Shown here one piece after another: positions 26,121 through 34,902 of a stretch of 64,000 nt of DNA. The notes beneath the pieces were generated by a model. That model had not been told where the DNA came from. It was given only the letters and a program-made list of their open reading frames with translations, and did not search any database. Made by a program: the position numbers and the translations under genes. Position 1 is the stretch's first letter; every line of letters starts with the position of its first letter. The stretch is from UBA5399 sp964592125 (GTDB lineage: Bacteria; Bacillota; Clostridia; Christensenellales; Christensenellaceae): contig CAZQBV010000003.1 of NCBI GenBank assembly GCA_964592125.1, positions 1 to 64,000 on the forward strand. The letters are read 5' to 3'.

Positions 26121-26462
26121 ATGATACGCGGTATAGATAATCAGATGATGATACAGCAAAGTCTTAACGCTTCTAAAATTGTTGGGGAACGGCATGCGGA
26201 CAAAGAGGTTCGCAAAGAATTTCAGGCGCATTTGGAAAGAGAGCGTGTTGTAAACGAGCAAAACACTGTGGGGGATGCAGAAAAAGTAGAGCATCGCAGG
26301 ATAGAAAAAGAGAAAGATGAACAGCATACCAGTGATGAGTATACTGACCCTGAAAGCAGAATGTTAAAGAAGAATAAAAGAGGCGCTAAAACACCACAAG
26401 AGGAGAACGCTGAAAAGCTTTTGGCAGGTGGTGTAGGTGTAGAAATAGACATAGATGTATAA
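26121..26462 (+). CDS. Hypothetical protein of the flagellar cluster
   Basis: 113 residues, highly charged, no membrane segment or signal peptide. It starts MIRGIDNQMMIQQSLNASKI and ends with an acidic GVGVEIDIDV. The ATG at 26121 follows the strong ribosome site GGGGGAGG; earlier in-frame starts have none. Small proteins of this kind (short N-terminal motif followed by a charged region) occur at this place after sigma-28/DUF342 in other clostridial flagellar clusters as far as I recall. Function unknown. The sigma-D promoter in front suggests late expression. Confidence 0.7.
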   Translation: MIRGIDNQMMIQQSLNASKIVGERHADKEVRKEFQAHLERERVVNEQNTVGDAEKVEHRRIEKEKDEQHTSDEYTDPESRMLKKNKRGAKTPQEENAEKLLAGGVGVEIDIDV

Positions 26463-26471
26463 AGAAAAATA

Positions 26472-26500
26472 AGTTAGTCTGCCTTATGGGTGGGCTAACT
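26472..26500. other. Stable hairpin between the small gene and swrB
   Basis: AGTTAGTCTGCC (26472-26483) pairs with GGTGGGCTAACT at the end of the right arm (to 26500), mixing Watson-Crick and G-U pairs, with a 4-5 base loop. On the plus strand no real T-run follows, so it is not a convincing terminator in that direction; on the minus strand a T-rich tail follows. It may act as an RNA processing or stability element. Confidence 0.45.
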
Positions 26501-26558
26501 ATTTATGTTATGCATAAGGTTTTGGTGATAAATGATAGGCGAAATGGAGTAAGCATAT

Positions 26559-27083
26559 ATGGGGGTAGAGTACTATCTATTTGCATTGTTTGTCTTTGGT
26601 CTGGTAATACTATTGCTTGTCCTTTTTTTGAATGGCATGAAAAAGAACCGAAAAAAAGAAGAGGCCGACCTGGATGAAAAAGAAAAAAAAGTGATGATGC
26701 TTTATTTTGAAGTGGAAGATATGATAGAAGCATTGAAAGAGTATGTAGATAGCAGCAAGGAGAATATTGAGACCAATATAAAAAGAATAGAGACGGACAT
26801 GCAGGCGCTTTCTACTTTGCGGGAGGGCTTTACATATATTCGAGAGGAGAGTGGTCGGCAACAGGAGATTGATTCCTTTAAGGAGATGCAGGAGACTCGT
26901 CCTTCTATAGATATAGTGGTGGGGACTGAAGAAGAGTATATACCCGAAGAGGAAAAGACTTTAGAGGATTTGCTAAGAGAAGGCGAAGATGTGGAGGCCA
27001 TTGCAAAGAGAATGAACTTATCCAAGACGGAAGTTGCATTGATGCTAAAGCTGAATTCTTATAATATCAATCGAGGAATATAA
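26559..27083 (+). CDS. SwrB-like membrane protein (DUF6115 type)
   Basis: 174 residues: one N-terminal transmembrane helix (about 5-28, YLFALFVFGLVILLLVLFLN), a basic stretch, a long coiled coil (about 40-110), an acidic linker and a C-terminal helix-turn-helix-like end (LREGEDVEAIAKRMNLSKTEVALMLKL, quoted in two parts: LREGEDVEAIAKRMNL and SKTEVALMLKL). This matches the layout of B. subtilis SwrB, encoded just after sigD, which promotes completion of the basal body and export. The match is by layout and position rather than strong sequence identity. Confidence 0.68.
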   Translation: MGVEYYLFALFVFGLVILLLVLFLNGMKKNRKKEEADLDEKEKKVMMLYFEVEDMIEALKEYVDSSKENIETNIKRIETDMQALSTLREGFTYIREESGRQQEIDSFKEMQETRPSIDIVVGTEEEYIPEEEKTLEDLLREGEDVEAIAKRMNLSKTEVALMLKLNSYNINRGI

Positions 27084-27136
27084 TAAAATTCAAACAAAAA
27101 ATAAATATTAAATATGCTTTTGACTGTAGAATTGAC

Positions 27137-27164
27137 TAAAGTTTTGCAGGAGACCTAACGATAA
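27137..27164 (+). promoter_or_regulatory. Possible sigma-D promoter of flgF-flgG
   Basis: TAAA (27137-27140, preceded by C), 18 bases, CGATAA (27159-27164). The spacing is one base longer than in the other sites here, so it is less certain. Confidence 0.5.
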
Positions 27165-27196
27165 ACTAATATTAAGATTAAGGTGGAGATAAATGT

Positions 27197-27961
27197 ATGC
27201 TGAGAAGTTTTTACATTGCAGGTACTGGAATGATGACGCAACGCGCAAAGATGGATGTTGTGATCAATAATATAACGAATGGCGATACAGTGGGATACAA
27301 GAATGACAAGGTGATTACTCGCTCTTTTCAGGATATGCTTTTGGAGCGTTTGCACGACCCGAATTTTATTAGCCGTAGGCAGGTGGGGCCGCAGAACACA
27401 GGCCTTTATGTAGATGAGCTGGTAACAAATTTTGCACAGGGGTCGCCTCAAACCACTAACATAGCAACTGATATGATGATAAATGGAGAGGGCTTCTTCA
27501 CGATACAAACACCGGAAGGCATTCAGTATACGCGAGCGGGAAACTTTGCTACCAATGCAGCGGGGGATTTGCTGACGCAGGATGGTAACTATGTGCTGGG
27601 TCAGGGCGGTGGACGCATCAATTTGGGGCCGGGCGGGCCGGCAAGAATGGTTGTGAACCCAGATGGTACGATAACTGTGGATGGAGTACAGCGTGCCAGA
27701 TTGCAAATAGTAGAATTTGAAGATACAAATGTACTGCGAAAAATGGGTAACAATAATTTTGTACCATACAACAACGCAGCGCCGCGACAGGCACAAAATT
27801 CTTCTGTACAGCAGGGCGCAATAGAAGGCTCTAATGTGGAAATGGGGCAGGAAGTAACAGAAATGTTAATGACGAATAGAGTGTATGAATCCAGCCAGCG
27901 TATATTGCGAATGACGGACGAATCCTTATCTAGAACAGTAAACGATATAGCGAAGTTTTAA
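27197..27961 (+). CDS. flgF: Flagellar hook-basal body protein FlgF/FlgG family
   Basis: Rod protein of the FlgF/FlgG/FlhO group, exported by the flagellar system. 254 residues: N-terminal LRSFYIAGTGMMTQRAKMDV and NNITNGDTVGYKNDK, the family motif with ANN replaced by INN; a central GEGFFTIQTPEGIQYTRAGNF; and C-terminal GAIEGSNVEMGQEVTEMLMTNR. Ribosome site GGTGGAG 8 nt before the ATG. FlgF is chosen because it precedes a second, more FlgG-like gene; the two symbols could be swapped. Confidence 0.8.
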   Translation: MLRSFYIAGTGMMTQRAKMDVVINNITNGDTVGYKNDKVITRSFQDMLLERLHDPNFISRRQVGPQNTGLYVDELVTNFAQGSPQTTNIATDMMINGEGFFTIQTPEGIQYTRAGNFATNAAGDLLTQDGNYVLGQGGGRINLGPGGPARMVVNPDGTITVDGVQRARLQIVEFEDTNVLRKMGNNNFVPYNNAAPRQAQNSSVQQGAIEGSNVEMGQEVTEMLMTNRVYESSQRILRMTDESLSRTVNDIAKF

Positions 27962-27975
27962 GGAGAATTGAGACT

Positions 27976-28788
27976 ATGATGCAGGGCACTTACACTGCGG
28001 CACTGGGAATAATGTCGCAGCAAAAAAGAATAGATACCATAGCCAATAACTTGGCAAATGTAAGCACAAATGGCTATAAAAGCAACCGTGCGGATTTTAA
28101 AGATGCGTTGTACCAAACCATGCAGCGTGTGGAGCAACCGCAGGACAACTTGAACATGAAAAAGGGATCGGGTGTACTGGTTTCTGGTTTTATTAGAAAT
28201 TTTGTAACGGGCTTTATGAACGAAGGCTCGGAAACCAATTGTTTTATGGAAAACCCACCCGGTGTAACCACTTTTTTTGCTGTAAGGCAGGGAAATGGTG
28301 AAGTGGCATATACCAGAGATGGCGCATTTGAAAAAAGTGTTGAGGCAGATGGTGTTTATCTTGTGACAGCAGGCAGACAATATGTATTGGATCAAAATGG
28401 TCAAAGGATTAGATTGCCTGAGGATGGACAGCTTTTGATTGGCAAAGATGGAACGATATCCAGTGTGACGACTGTAAAGAACGAAAAGGGTGAAGATGTT
28501 GTGACAACTACCCCCTATGCAAAAATTGGGATTTATGCTTTTCCAAACCCAGATGGTTTGGAACTGATATCTGGCAACATGTTTGCGGCATCTGCTAACT
28601 CGGGCACTGCGCGTGCAGCGGGTACAGATGAATACAGTGTAGTGCAGGGGGCGTATGAAGGCTCCAATGTAGACCTTGCTGAGGAGATGTCTCAATTGGT
28701 GAGAGGTACACGCATGTTGCAATTCTCTTCACGGGCACTGTCCACGGCAGATCAGATGGATGAAACTGCAATATCGGTGAGACGTTAA
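27976..28788 (+). CDS. flgG: Flagellar rod protein FlgG-like
   Basis: Distal rod protein. 270 residues: MMQGTYTAALGIMSQQKRID, ANNLANVSTNGYKSNR, and C-terminal VVQGAYEGSNVDLAEEMSQL. The central beta region is VTTFFAVRQGNGEVAYTRDG. Ribosome site AAGGAG 9 nt before the ATG. Follows the first gene of this family by 14 bp. Confidence 0.82.
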   Translation: MMQGTYTAALGIMSQQKRIDTIANNLANVSTNGYKSNRADFKDALYQTMQRVEQPQDNLNMKKGSGVLVSGFIRNFVTGFMNEGSETNCFMENPPGVTTFFAVRQGNGEVAYTRDGAFEKSVEADGVYLVTAGRQYVLDQNGQRIRLPEDGQLLIGKDGTISSVTTVKNEKGEDVVTTTPYAKIGIYAFPNPDGLELISGNMFAASANSGTARAAGTDEYSVVQGAYEGSNVDLAEEMSQLVRGTRMLQFSSRALSTADQMDETAISVRR

Positions 28789-28820
28789 TAGAGGGCATCT
28801 GGCGAGGAGGGTGAAAAGAA

Positions 28821-29249
28821 GTGCTGAATAATTTTAAAAAGTGCAAATCTTGCGGTAAGATTTTTTCGAATATGGGAAGACCTATTTGTCCCGAATGCAT
28901 TAAGAAACAGGATGAAGAGTTTACAAAGGTAAGAAAGTATATATATGATAATCCAACTGTAAAAGTAGAGGATGTCGCCGAAGAGACAGAAGTGCCGCTG
29001 AAAACAATACTACAGTTTTTGAAAGAAGGAAGACTACAACTAAAGAGTGCAGATGGCTTGTTGGCCTGTGAAAAATGTGGAATAGCCATTACAACAGGAA
29101 CGATGTGCGAGAACTGCAAAAAGAATCTTGCAAGTGCGTTGCAAAGCAGTGTGGCACCGGGAGGGGCAGCCGTAGCACCACCGAAACAAAAGGATACAAG
29201 CGGACTTAAGACGCAAAATAAGCTGCATATAAACTTGAACAAAAGGTAG
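28821..29249 (+). CDS. yvyF: YvyF/TIGR03826 family flagellar protein
   Basis: 142 residues with two zinc-ribbon-like cysteine pairs: CKSCGKIFSNMGRPICPEC (about 8-26) and CEKCGIAITTGTMCENC (about 89-105), joined by a helix-turn-helix-like segment (VKVEDVAEETEVPLKTILQF). This is the arrangement of B. subtilis YvyF, whose gene also sits directly before flgM. Role not well defined, possibly in regulation of flgM. Start GTG at 28821, after GAGGAGGGTG. Confidence 0.85.
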   Translation: MLNNFKKCKSCGKIFSNMGRPICPECIKKQDEEFTKVRKYIYDNPTVKVEDVAEETEVPLKTILQFLKEGRLQLKSADGLLACEKCGIAITTGTMCENCKKNLASALQSSVAPGGAAVAPPKQKDTSGLKTQNKLHINLNKR

Positions 29250-29267
29250 AAATTGAGGTAGATAGAG

Positions 29268-29582
29268 ATGAAAGTAAATGTGACTTTTCCTGTAGCAGGA
29301 TTGGAACAATACAAAGCAACAAGGAAAAAGGCAGAAGTGGGCTCGGCAACCCAGGTAAGCCAGCATGATGAAATTGCATTCTCTAAAGATGCAACCTTGT
29401 TTTCTGATGTTTTGAAAGCTGCAAAAAGCTCTATAAGTGATCGCTTGGAGAAGTCTGACATCAATATTGATACGATAAAGAGCAAAATTGAAAGTGGAGC
29501 CTATGAAGTGAAAGCGGAAGAACTGGCAGACAGCATACTGATGCTTCAGGGGTATTACGAAAGAAGGCAGTTGAATGATTGA
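29268..29582 (+). CDS. flgM: Anti-sigma-28 factor FlgM
   Basis: Binds and blocks sigma-28 until it is secreted through the finished hook. 104 residues; the C-terminal half has the family pattern IDTIKSKIESGAYEVKAEEL followed by ADSILMLQGYYERRQLND. It lies between yvyF and flgN, as in Bacillus. Overlaps flgN by 8 bp, suggesting coupled translation. Confidence 0.92.
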   Translation: MKVNVTFPVAGLEQYKATRKKAEVGSATQVSQHDEIAFSKDATLFSDVLKAAKSSISDRLEKSDINIDTIKSKIESGAYEVKAEELADSILMLQGYYERRQLND

Positions 29583-30060
29583 TAAGATTATCGCTTTACT
29601 GGAACAGCTGAAAGAGGTGTACAGTAAGCTTTATGATATGTCAAAGAAAAAACAGGAATATATTATTGCCAATGAAGCGCAACATGTGAGTGACTTGATA
29701 AAAGAGGAATGGCACCTTATGGAGGATGCTACCCGCTTGGAAGATGAAAGAAATAGCTTGGTATTGTCGCTTTTGCAAGGCAAAGAGGAAGAAACCTCTA
29801 TACAGGAAATTATAAAAGTTGCGAACCCAGGGCAACAAGCAAAACTGGTTGACATATCGGATGAGCTGAAGGGAATAATAGAAAAGCAGAAGAGGATTAA
29901 TGCAGAGAACCAGTCACTGATAGAATTCCATTTGGAATATATGGAATATATGATTAATACAGTGCTGAAGGAACCCGATGTAAGTAGCATATATGGCAAT
30001 ACAGGAACGGTGGATGACAGCGGGATAGATAACAGAAGTATACTGGATAGTGAAGCATAG
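29575..30060 (+). CDS. flgN: FlgN family export chaperone
   Basis: Cytoplasmic chaperone for the hook-associated proteins FlgK and FlgL, encoded just downstream. 161 residues, all helical and coiled-coil like (LLEQLKEVYSKLYDMSKKKQ, DELKGIIEKQKRINAENQ in part), matching FlgN in size and pattern. The start overlaps flgM. Confidence 0.85.
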   Translation: MIDKIIALLEQLKEVYSKLYDMSKKKQEYIIANEAQHVSDLIKEEWHLMEDATRLEDERNSLVLSLLQGKEEETSIQEIIKVANPGQQAKLVDISDELKGIIEKQKRINAENQSLIEFHLEYMEYMINTVLKEPDVSSIYGNTGTVDDSGIDNRSILDSEA

Positions 30061-30103
30061 ACTAGCAAAAACGGCTTTATCAATAGAGATTGGCTTTTGT
30101 AGA

Positions 30104-30130
30104 TAAAAAGCGTATGAATGATGGCGATTT
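30104..30130 (+). promoter_or_regulatory. Sigma-D promoter of flgK
   Basis: TAAA (30104-30107), 17 bases, CGATTT (30125-30130). It lies in the 164-bp gap between flgN and flgK. The -10 has one change from CGATAT; the spacing matches the flagellin promoter. Confidence 0.65.
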
Positions 30131-30224
30131 ATATACGCAGCGGGAGCCATCACTGCTCTGCTTGACTCACGTAGAGCGTGGATGACTAAAAAATGGATGT
30201 GAGACGGAAAGGTTTTGGTTTTTT

Positions 30225-31748
30225 ATGAGATCAACATTTTACGGACTGGAAATAGCAAAAACGGGATTGTTTACAGCACAAAATCAATTGGATGTAACAG
30301 GGCACAATATGTCTAACTCCTCTACAGTTGGATATACCCGGCAAAGGCTTGTAACAAAGGCGATGCCGCCGGGATATGGCGATACCTTTATAGCTGTGGA
30401 TAGGAAAAGCACAGCAGGACGTGGTGTAAACACAATGTTTATCGAGCAGGTGCGCAACCCGTTCCTAGACCATCAATATAGGAATGAAAATGCCACAACT
30501 ACGCAATGGACAACAAAAGAGCAACATTTTGAATATGTAGAGGCTCTGTTTAACAACGAGCTGGATCAAATGGATGTTTCGGCAGGACTGACCAGTGTGA
30601 TAGAAGGTTTTTATAGCAGCCTGTATGCCTTGGTGGCGAGCCCATCCAATTCCCCCGCACGTAACAGTGTGAAGGAAAATGCGATAAAGATTACTGATTC
30701 CATGCATCTTTATTACAACAAGCTAATAGAACAGCAGGATGCATTGAATGAAAGTATACGGATTTCTGTAAATGAAGTAAATGATTTGGTAGACCAAATT
30801 GCGCTTTTGAATAAGCAAATTAGTTCTTTTGAAATAACAGGCGCACGGGCGAATGATCTGCGTGACCAGCGTAACGTTTTGTTGGATACGCTTTCGGGAA
30901 TTATGAACATTACAGTGAGTGAAGACCCCAATGGACAGATGGTGGTGCAGGTGGGCAACAAGACACTGATACACCATGACCGCACAAAGCATATGGTGGT
31001 AGAAAAAGATGTGCCGAACGCGATACCGGGTGAAGCAGATGTATACGGAATTTACTGGGCGGATGCTGACGGAAACTCTACGGGTAGAGCTGTGGAGATT
31101 ACCAATGGTGCGTTGCGGGGCTATTTGGACATTCGCGATGGAGACAGCTCTACCAACCCGGGTATACCGCAGGTGGTGGAGCAATTGAATGCCATGGCTC
31201 GTAAATTGGTGGAAGAATTCAATGCAGTGCATACAACGGGTTGGACATTGCCGGGCACGGTGAATCAAGCTTCGCGCACGGGTATTAATTTTTTTGATGT
31301 GGCAGGGCTGACTGCAAAAACAATTTCGCTGGATGCAGAAATTTTGAAGGATGCCAGTAACATTGCTTGCTCGGACATGCCAGTGTTGGATCCAACAAAA
31401 GAAAACAATCAAACGGGTAATGCCGAAATATTAAAAAAACTTTGCGACCTGATATACAAGAAGGATGACGATGGCAGACCGGACAACCTGAGCGGACGTT
31501 ATAAGGAACTGTTAAACAGTATTTCTTTATCTATGAGCCATATGCATACTACGTCTGATGCGCAGAGTGTGATGAGGGCTCATTTGGATCAACAACGGAA
31601 ATCTATCAGCGCAGTTTCACTTGACGAGGAAATGACTAATATTGTGCGTTTTGGCCATTCTTACAGTGCTGCGTCGCGTATGATAACTGCAATAGATGAG
31701 GAACTGGATACTTTAATAAACAGAATGGGTCTGGTGGGGCGGTCTTAA
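30225..31748 (+). CDS. flgK: Flagellar hook-associated protein FlgK (HAP1)
   Basis: First hook-filament junction protein. 507 residues: MRSTFYGLEIAKTGLFTAQN, GHNMSNSSTVGYTRQRLVT, the central STNPGIPQVVEQLNAMARKLVEEFN segment in part, and C-terminal SVSLDEEMTNI-like VSLDEEMTNIVRFGHSYSAA. Length normal. Preceded by a sigma-D-type promoter; ribosome site GGAAAGG is 12 nt before the ATG. Confidence 0.94.
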   Translation: MRSTFYGLEIAKTGLFTAQNQLDVTGHNMSNSSTVGYTRQRLVTKAMPPGYGDTFIAVDRKSTAGRGVNTMFIEQVRNPFLDHQYRNENATTTQWTTKEQHFEYVEALFNNELDQMDVSAGLTSVIEGFYSSLYALVASPSNSPARNSVKENAIKITDSMHLYYNKLIEQQDALNESIRISVNEVNDLVDQIALLNKQISSFEITGARANDLRDQRNVLLDTLSGIMNITVSEDPNGQMVVQVGNKTLIHHDRTKHMVVEKDVPNAIPGEADVYGIYWADADGNSTGRAVEITNGALRGYLDIRDGDSSTNPGIPQVVEQLNAMARKLVEEFNAVHTTGWTLPGTVNQASRTGINFFDVAGLTAKTISLDAEILKDASNIACSDMPVLDPTKENNQTGNAEILKKLCDLIYKKDDDGRPDNLSGRYKELLNSISLSMSHMHTTSDAQSVMRAHLDQQRKSISAVSLDEEMTNIVRFGHSYSAASRMITAIDEELDTLINRMGLVGRS

Positions 31749-31802
31749 AAGCTAGCACCATTGCTTTTTGTTTAAGATGATAACGCATGGAGGAACAAGT
31801 AG

Positions 31803-33353
31803 ATGCGAATAACAAATTCCATGATGATGGATAATGTACTAAAAGATTTGAATAACGGCATGCTGCGCATGGATAAATATAGTTCACAGCTTGCAAGTAA
31901 CCGCAAAATGGTGCGGTTGTCGGACAACTCAATTGGGCTGAATAATAGCTTGAATGCGCGGGCTCAACTGAGACAAATTCAGCAATATCGTGATAATATT
32001 GTGACGGCACGCCAATGGACGCAGCAGGCAGAATCTTCTATTACTGATATGCAGAGCATTGTGAGGACGGTTTACGAGAACACGATTGATGCTGGTGGCG
32101 TAAAAAATCCTGATGACAAAAAAAATATTGCGACGTTGATTAACCAGATGAAACAACATTTGTTTGAAACCTGCAATACTGCAATTGCGGATAAATATAT
32201 TTTTGGTGGGTTCAATACATCTACAAAGCCTTTTTCTATGGATGCAAATGGTAAAGTTTTGTATAATGGCTTGGATTTGGGCGCTAGCACGCCGCCAAGG
32301 CCTGCGAATGCGTTTGGCATTGTTACTGATGTAACATTTGGAGCGTGGACAGGCGATATTTACCCACTGGAAAATTATACAATTACTGCAAATGGTGCGG
32401 ATGAATTGCTCTTTACAACCGCAGATGGGTCAGTTACAAAAACGGTGAAAATACCTACGCCCCGAGAAGGTATGAATACGATTAATATGACAAGCCAAGG
32501 GTTGGGTGTGATTACCTACGAATGTACGGATCCTCTCAACCTGCCTACGGCTACGGATATAAGAGATGCAATTGCTGTTGCGGGTAGTGTTTCGTCGGAT
32601 TTATATGTGATGGCCACACAAATTGAGATGGAAACTGCAATACAGCAGCCAGCGAGTGACCCAGCTGCTGCAATTACTTGGAATGGTCCTATGACGGCAC
32701 AGGGTAAGTTTACTGTTTCTACAACCAATAATCCGGGAGAGATTGCCATACACGATGAGCGGGGCACTTTGATTACAAAGCAAACATTGGTGCCCGGTGC
32801 TGGGGGCATAGACCTGACATCTGTAGGGTTGGGCACAATCACTTGGAACCCAGCGACCGTTGCCACTGCAGAAGATATAGCAGATTCCTTGTCTAACACA
32901 GGGTTTGTAACAACAAAACTGGGACAGGAAATGTCGCAGCATATTCGATTTGAGACAGGGTTTGAAACGTCTACAGATGCCACTTTCAATGGAATACAGC
33001 TGGTGGGCTTGGGCAAAGAAAATTTATTTCGCATCCTAGACGATTTGCTGACAGATTTAAATGCGGGTGAAAATAATGATGTGCTTACAACACACTTAAC
33101 GCGTTTATTAAATAAGCAAGATGCTTTCTTGACCAATATTGTGGAGCTGGGCGCACGTGCAACGAAGCTGGATATGATGGAGAATAGGTATCAAGTAGAC
33201 TTTATCAATGCAGAAGCGGTGCGTACAGATATTGAGGATATTGACCAGGCGTATGTTATTATGCAGTATAAGTTCTGTGAAGCGATATACAGACAGGCGT
33301 TGGCAGCCGGAGCACAAATTATACAGCCGACTTTGATGGATTTCTTAAGATAA
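31803..33353 (+). CDS. flgL: Flagellar hook-associated protein FlgL (HAP3), enlarged
   Basis: Second junction protein, between FlgK and flagellin. N-terminus MRITNSMMMDNVLKDLNNGM followed by ASNRKMVRLSDNS, and C-terminal flagellin-like helices (about 420-516, LLNKQDAFLTNIVELGARAT). 516 residues is much longer than the roughly 300 of B. subtilis FlgL; the extra part (about 130-390) is Thr/Ala-rich beta sequence resembling the flagellin variable domain, so a surface domain has been inserted. Ribosome site GGAGG. Confidence 0.9.
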   Translation: MRITNSMMMDNVLKDLNNGMLRMDKYSSQLASNRKMVRLSDNSIGLNNSLNARAQLRQIQQYRDNIVTARQWTQQAESSITDMQSIVRTVYENTIDAGGVKNPDDKKNIATLINQMKQHLFETCNTAIADKYIFGGFNTSTKPFSMDANGKVLYNGLDLGASTPPRPANAFGIVTDVTFGAWTGDIYPLENYTITANGADELLFTTADGSVTKTVKIPTPREGMNTINMTSQGLGVITYECTDPLNLPTATDIRDAIAVAGSVSSDLYVMATQIEMETAIQQPASDPAAAITWNGPMTAQGKFTVSTTNNPGEIAIHDERGTLITKQTLVPGAGGIDLTSVGLGTITWNPATVATAEDIADSLSNTGFVTTKLGQEMSQHIRFETGFETSTDATFNGIQLVGLGKENLFRILDDLLTDLNAGENNDVLTTHLTRLLNKQDAFLTNIVELGARATKLDMMENRYQVDFINAEAVRTDIEDIDQAYVIMQYKFCEAIYRQALAAGAQIIQPTLMDFLR

Positions 33354-33459
33354 TCGAAGCGTTGGTGCTGAAAAAGAGTTGCTTTTGTCTGGTGAGAAAG
33401 TAGATAAAATAGTTTGCAAAAAACGGTTGAATTATGAGGTTGTTTTCATAATATTATTT

Positions 33460-33477
33460 GGTAGGGAGGTGACTACC
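33460..33477 (+). promoter_or_regulatory. Hairpin enclosing the ribosome site of the DUF6470 gene (candidate CsrA site)
   Basis: GGTAG (33460-33464) pairs with CTACC (33473-33477), putting the Shine-Dalgarno GGAGG in the 8-base loop, just before the ATG at 33479 (3481 in the line is the third base). A GGA in the loop of a small hairpin over the ribosome site is the classical CsrA target. csrA itself is two genes downstream. Confidence 0.5.
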
Positions 33478-33478
33478 G

Positions 33479-34084
33479 ATGAAGACATTGGATATCCAAA
33501 CCAGTAGGCCGCGTCTAGACATTACTACTACAAACGCCAAGTTAATTGTATCCAACAAAATAAGGCGTTTTAGGGCCAAGCGAGTTGCACCCCAAATGAT
33601 GGTGGAGCGGCAAGCACCTGTTATGAAAGTGGATTGGAGTCAGGTGTGGGCAGAATCTGGAAGAAGGTCTCCTGAAAAGCTGAAGCAGTACATGAATCAA
33701 TTGAGCAAGCAAAATGTTGAGCGTGCCATCCAAACGATTGTGGGAAATGGCAACTACATGCTGCAATTGGAAAATTATATTGGCACTAAGAAAAACCCAA
33801 TTGGTGATATATCATTTGAACAAATGATGAGCGAGTTACCAGAAATTAATGTGGCCATGATGCCACAATCTATGCCAGATGTATCTTGGGATCCTGGATT
33901 TGTAAAGATAGAGTGGACCACCGGTGAAATGCAGATTGAGTGGGATGATGACTTTATGCCAGATGTTACCGTGACACCGCACTCTGTGGAGATTAGACTT
34001 TCAGGGCATAGTGAAGTAAAAATATCGGTAAAGGAAGATAGGGTGCCCTATACAAACGGAAAAAAGGTGAATCAAAAAGCTTAA
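33479..34084 (+). CDS. DUF6470 family protein (YviE-like)
   Basis: 201 residues, no signal peptide. N-terminal TLDIQTSRPRLDITTTNAKL, then a basic stretch and a C-terminal beta region ending in HSEVKISVKEDRVPYTNGK. In B. subtilis yviE occupies the same place between flgL and fliW. Function unknown. The ribosome site is inside a small hairpin (see separate entry). Confidence 0.78.
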   Translation: MKTLDIQTSRPRLDITTTNAKLIVSNKIRRFRAKRVAPQMMVERQAPVMKVDWSQVWAESGRRSPEKLKQYMNQLSKQNVERAIQTIVGNGNYMLQLENYIGTKKNPIGDISFEQMMSELPEINVAMMPQSMPDVSWDPGFVKIEWTTGEMQIEWDDDFMPDVTVTPHSVEIRLSGHSEVKISVKEDRVPYTNGKKVNQKA

Positions 34085-34100
34085 AGAGAGGATTTAAACA

Positions 34101-34595
34101 GTGGAAATAATCTCATCACGTTTTGGTACAGTAAATATAAATGAAAAAAGCATTATTACTTTCCCCGGGGGACTTCCGGGGTTTGCTAATTTAACGAAGT
34201 TTACGATTATTAGGTGTGACCAAACAGAACCGATTCAATGGTTGCAAAGTATAGAGGATGTAGATGTCTCAGTTCCTATTATAAATCCATTTATAATAAA
34301 GCCAGAATATGAAATAGAAGTGAATGACGATGAGCTGGAAATCATAAAGACACATAGTGAAGAAGATATGATTGTGCTGAATATCATGGTGCTACCTGAA
34401 GAATTGAGCAAGATGACAGTGAACTTGATGGCACCTGTGTTGATAAATGTAAAGGAGATGCTGGGCACACAAGTAATGATGGACTATAAGCCCCTTCCCA
34501 TAAGATATCCTGCATTTGATTCGCTGATGAAGTACTATCGAAACATTTCAAAGGAGGTGGGTCTCAGTGCTGGTTCTAACACGGAAAATAAATGA
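34101..34595 (+). CDS. fliW: Flagellar assembly factor FliW
   Basis: Binds free flagellin or CsrA; when flagellin is exported FliW is released to sequester CsrA and so restores flagellin translation. 164 residues: SRFGTVNINEKSIITFPGGLPGF (quoted in part as IITFPGGLPGF) and DDELEIIKTHSEEDMIVLNI, the FliW pattern. Starts with GTG at 34101 after AGAGAGGA. Its last 29 bases overlap csrA. Confidence 0.95.
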   Translation: MEIISSRFGTVNINEKSIITFPGGLPGFANLTKFTIIRCDQTEPIQWLQSIEDVDVSVPIINPFIIKPEYEIEVNDDELEIIKTHSEEDMIVLNIMVLPEELSKMTVNLMAPVLINVKEMLGTQVMMDYKPLPIRYPAFDSLMKYYRNISKEVGLSAGSNTENK

Positions 34596-34818
34596 GGCGA
34601 TTCTAATAGGAGATGACATAAAAATAACATTGTTGAATATTGAGTCGGATCGAATAAGAATTGGCATAGATGCACCAAAGAATATGCGGATATATAGATA
34701 TGAAACACTAAAAAAAGTTGTTTTGGAAAATCAAATGGCTGCAAGTGTAAATGTAAACCTTGTCACTTTATCACATCTAAAAGAAGAGATAGAGTTGCCA
34801 GAAAACAATAAAGAATAA
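34567..34818 (+). CDS. csrA: Carbon storage regulator CsrA
   Basis: RNA-binding repressor of translation that targets GGA sites in leaders, in Firmicutes mainly that of flagellin. 83 residues: MLVLTRKINEAILIGDDIKI, then DRIRIGIDAPKNMRIYRYET, with the conserved Arg of the second RNA-binding strand present. The usual GES after the first strand is N-E-A here. GTG start in the overlap with fliW, preceded by AAGGAGGTGGG. Longer C-terminal tail, as in Bacillus. Confidence 0.95.
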   Translation: MLVLTRKINEAILIGDDIKITLLNIESDRIRIGIDAPKNMRIYRYETLKKVVLENQMAASVNVNLVTLSHLKEEIELPENNKE

Positions 34819-34837
34819 AAGAATTTGAATTGGACAG

Positions 34838-34879
34838 GGCTGTTATATTTGTTAGGATATAGCAGCCGTTTTGCTTTTT
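34838..34879 (+). terminator. Rho-independent terminator after csrA
   Basis: GGCTGTTATAT (34838-34848) pairs with ATATAGCAGCC (34857-34867), 11 pairs with one G-U, followed by GTTTTGCTTTTT. It ends the long flgB-csrA run. Confidence 0.85.
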
Positions 34880-34902
34880 AAACAGCTCAAATATTTAGAG
34901 AG

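Noticed and set aside
28595..29485. 296-codon minus-strand frame across flgG, yvyF and flgM
   Set aside because: It runs opposite three clear genes with family motifs, and the protein has no domain.
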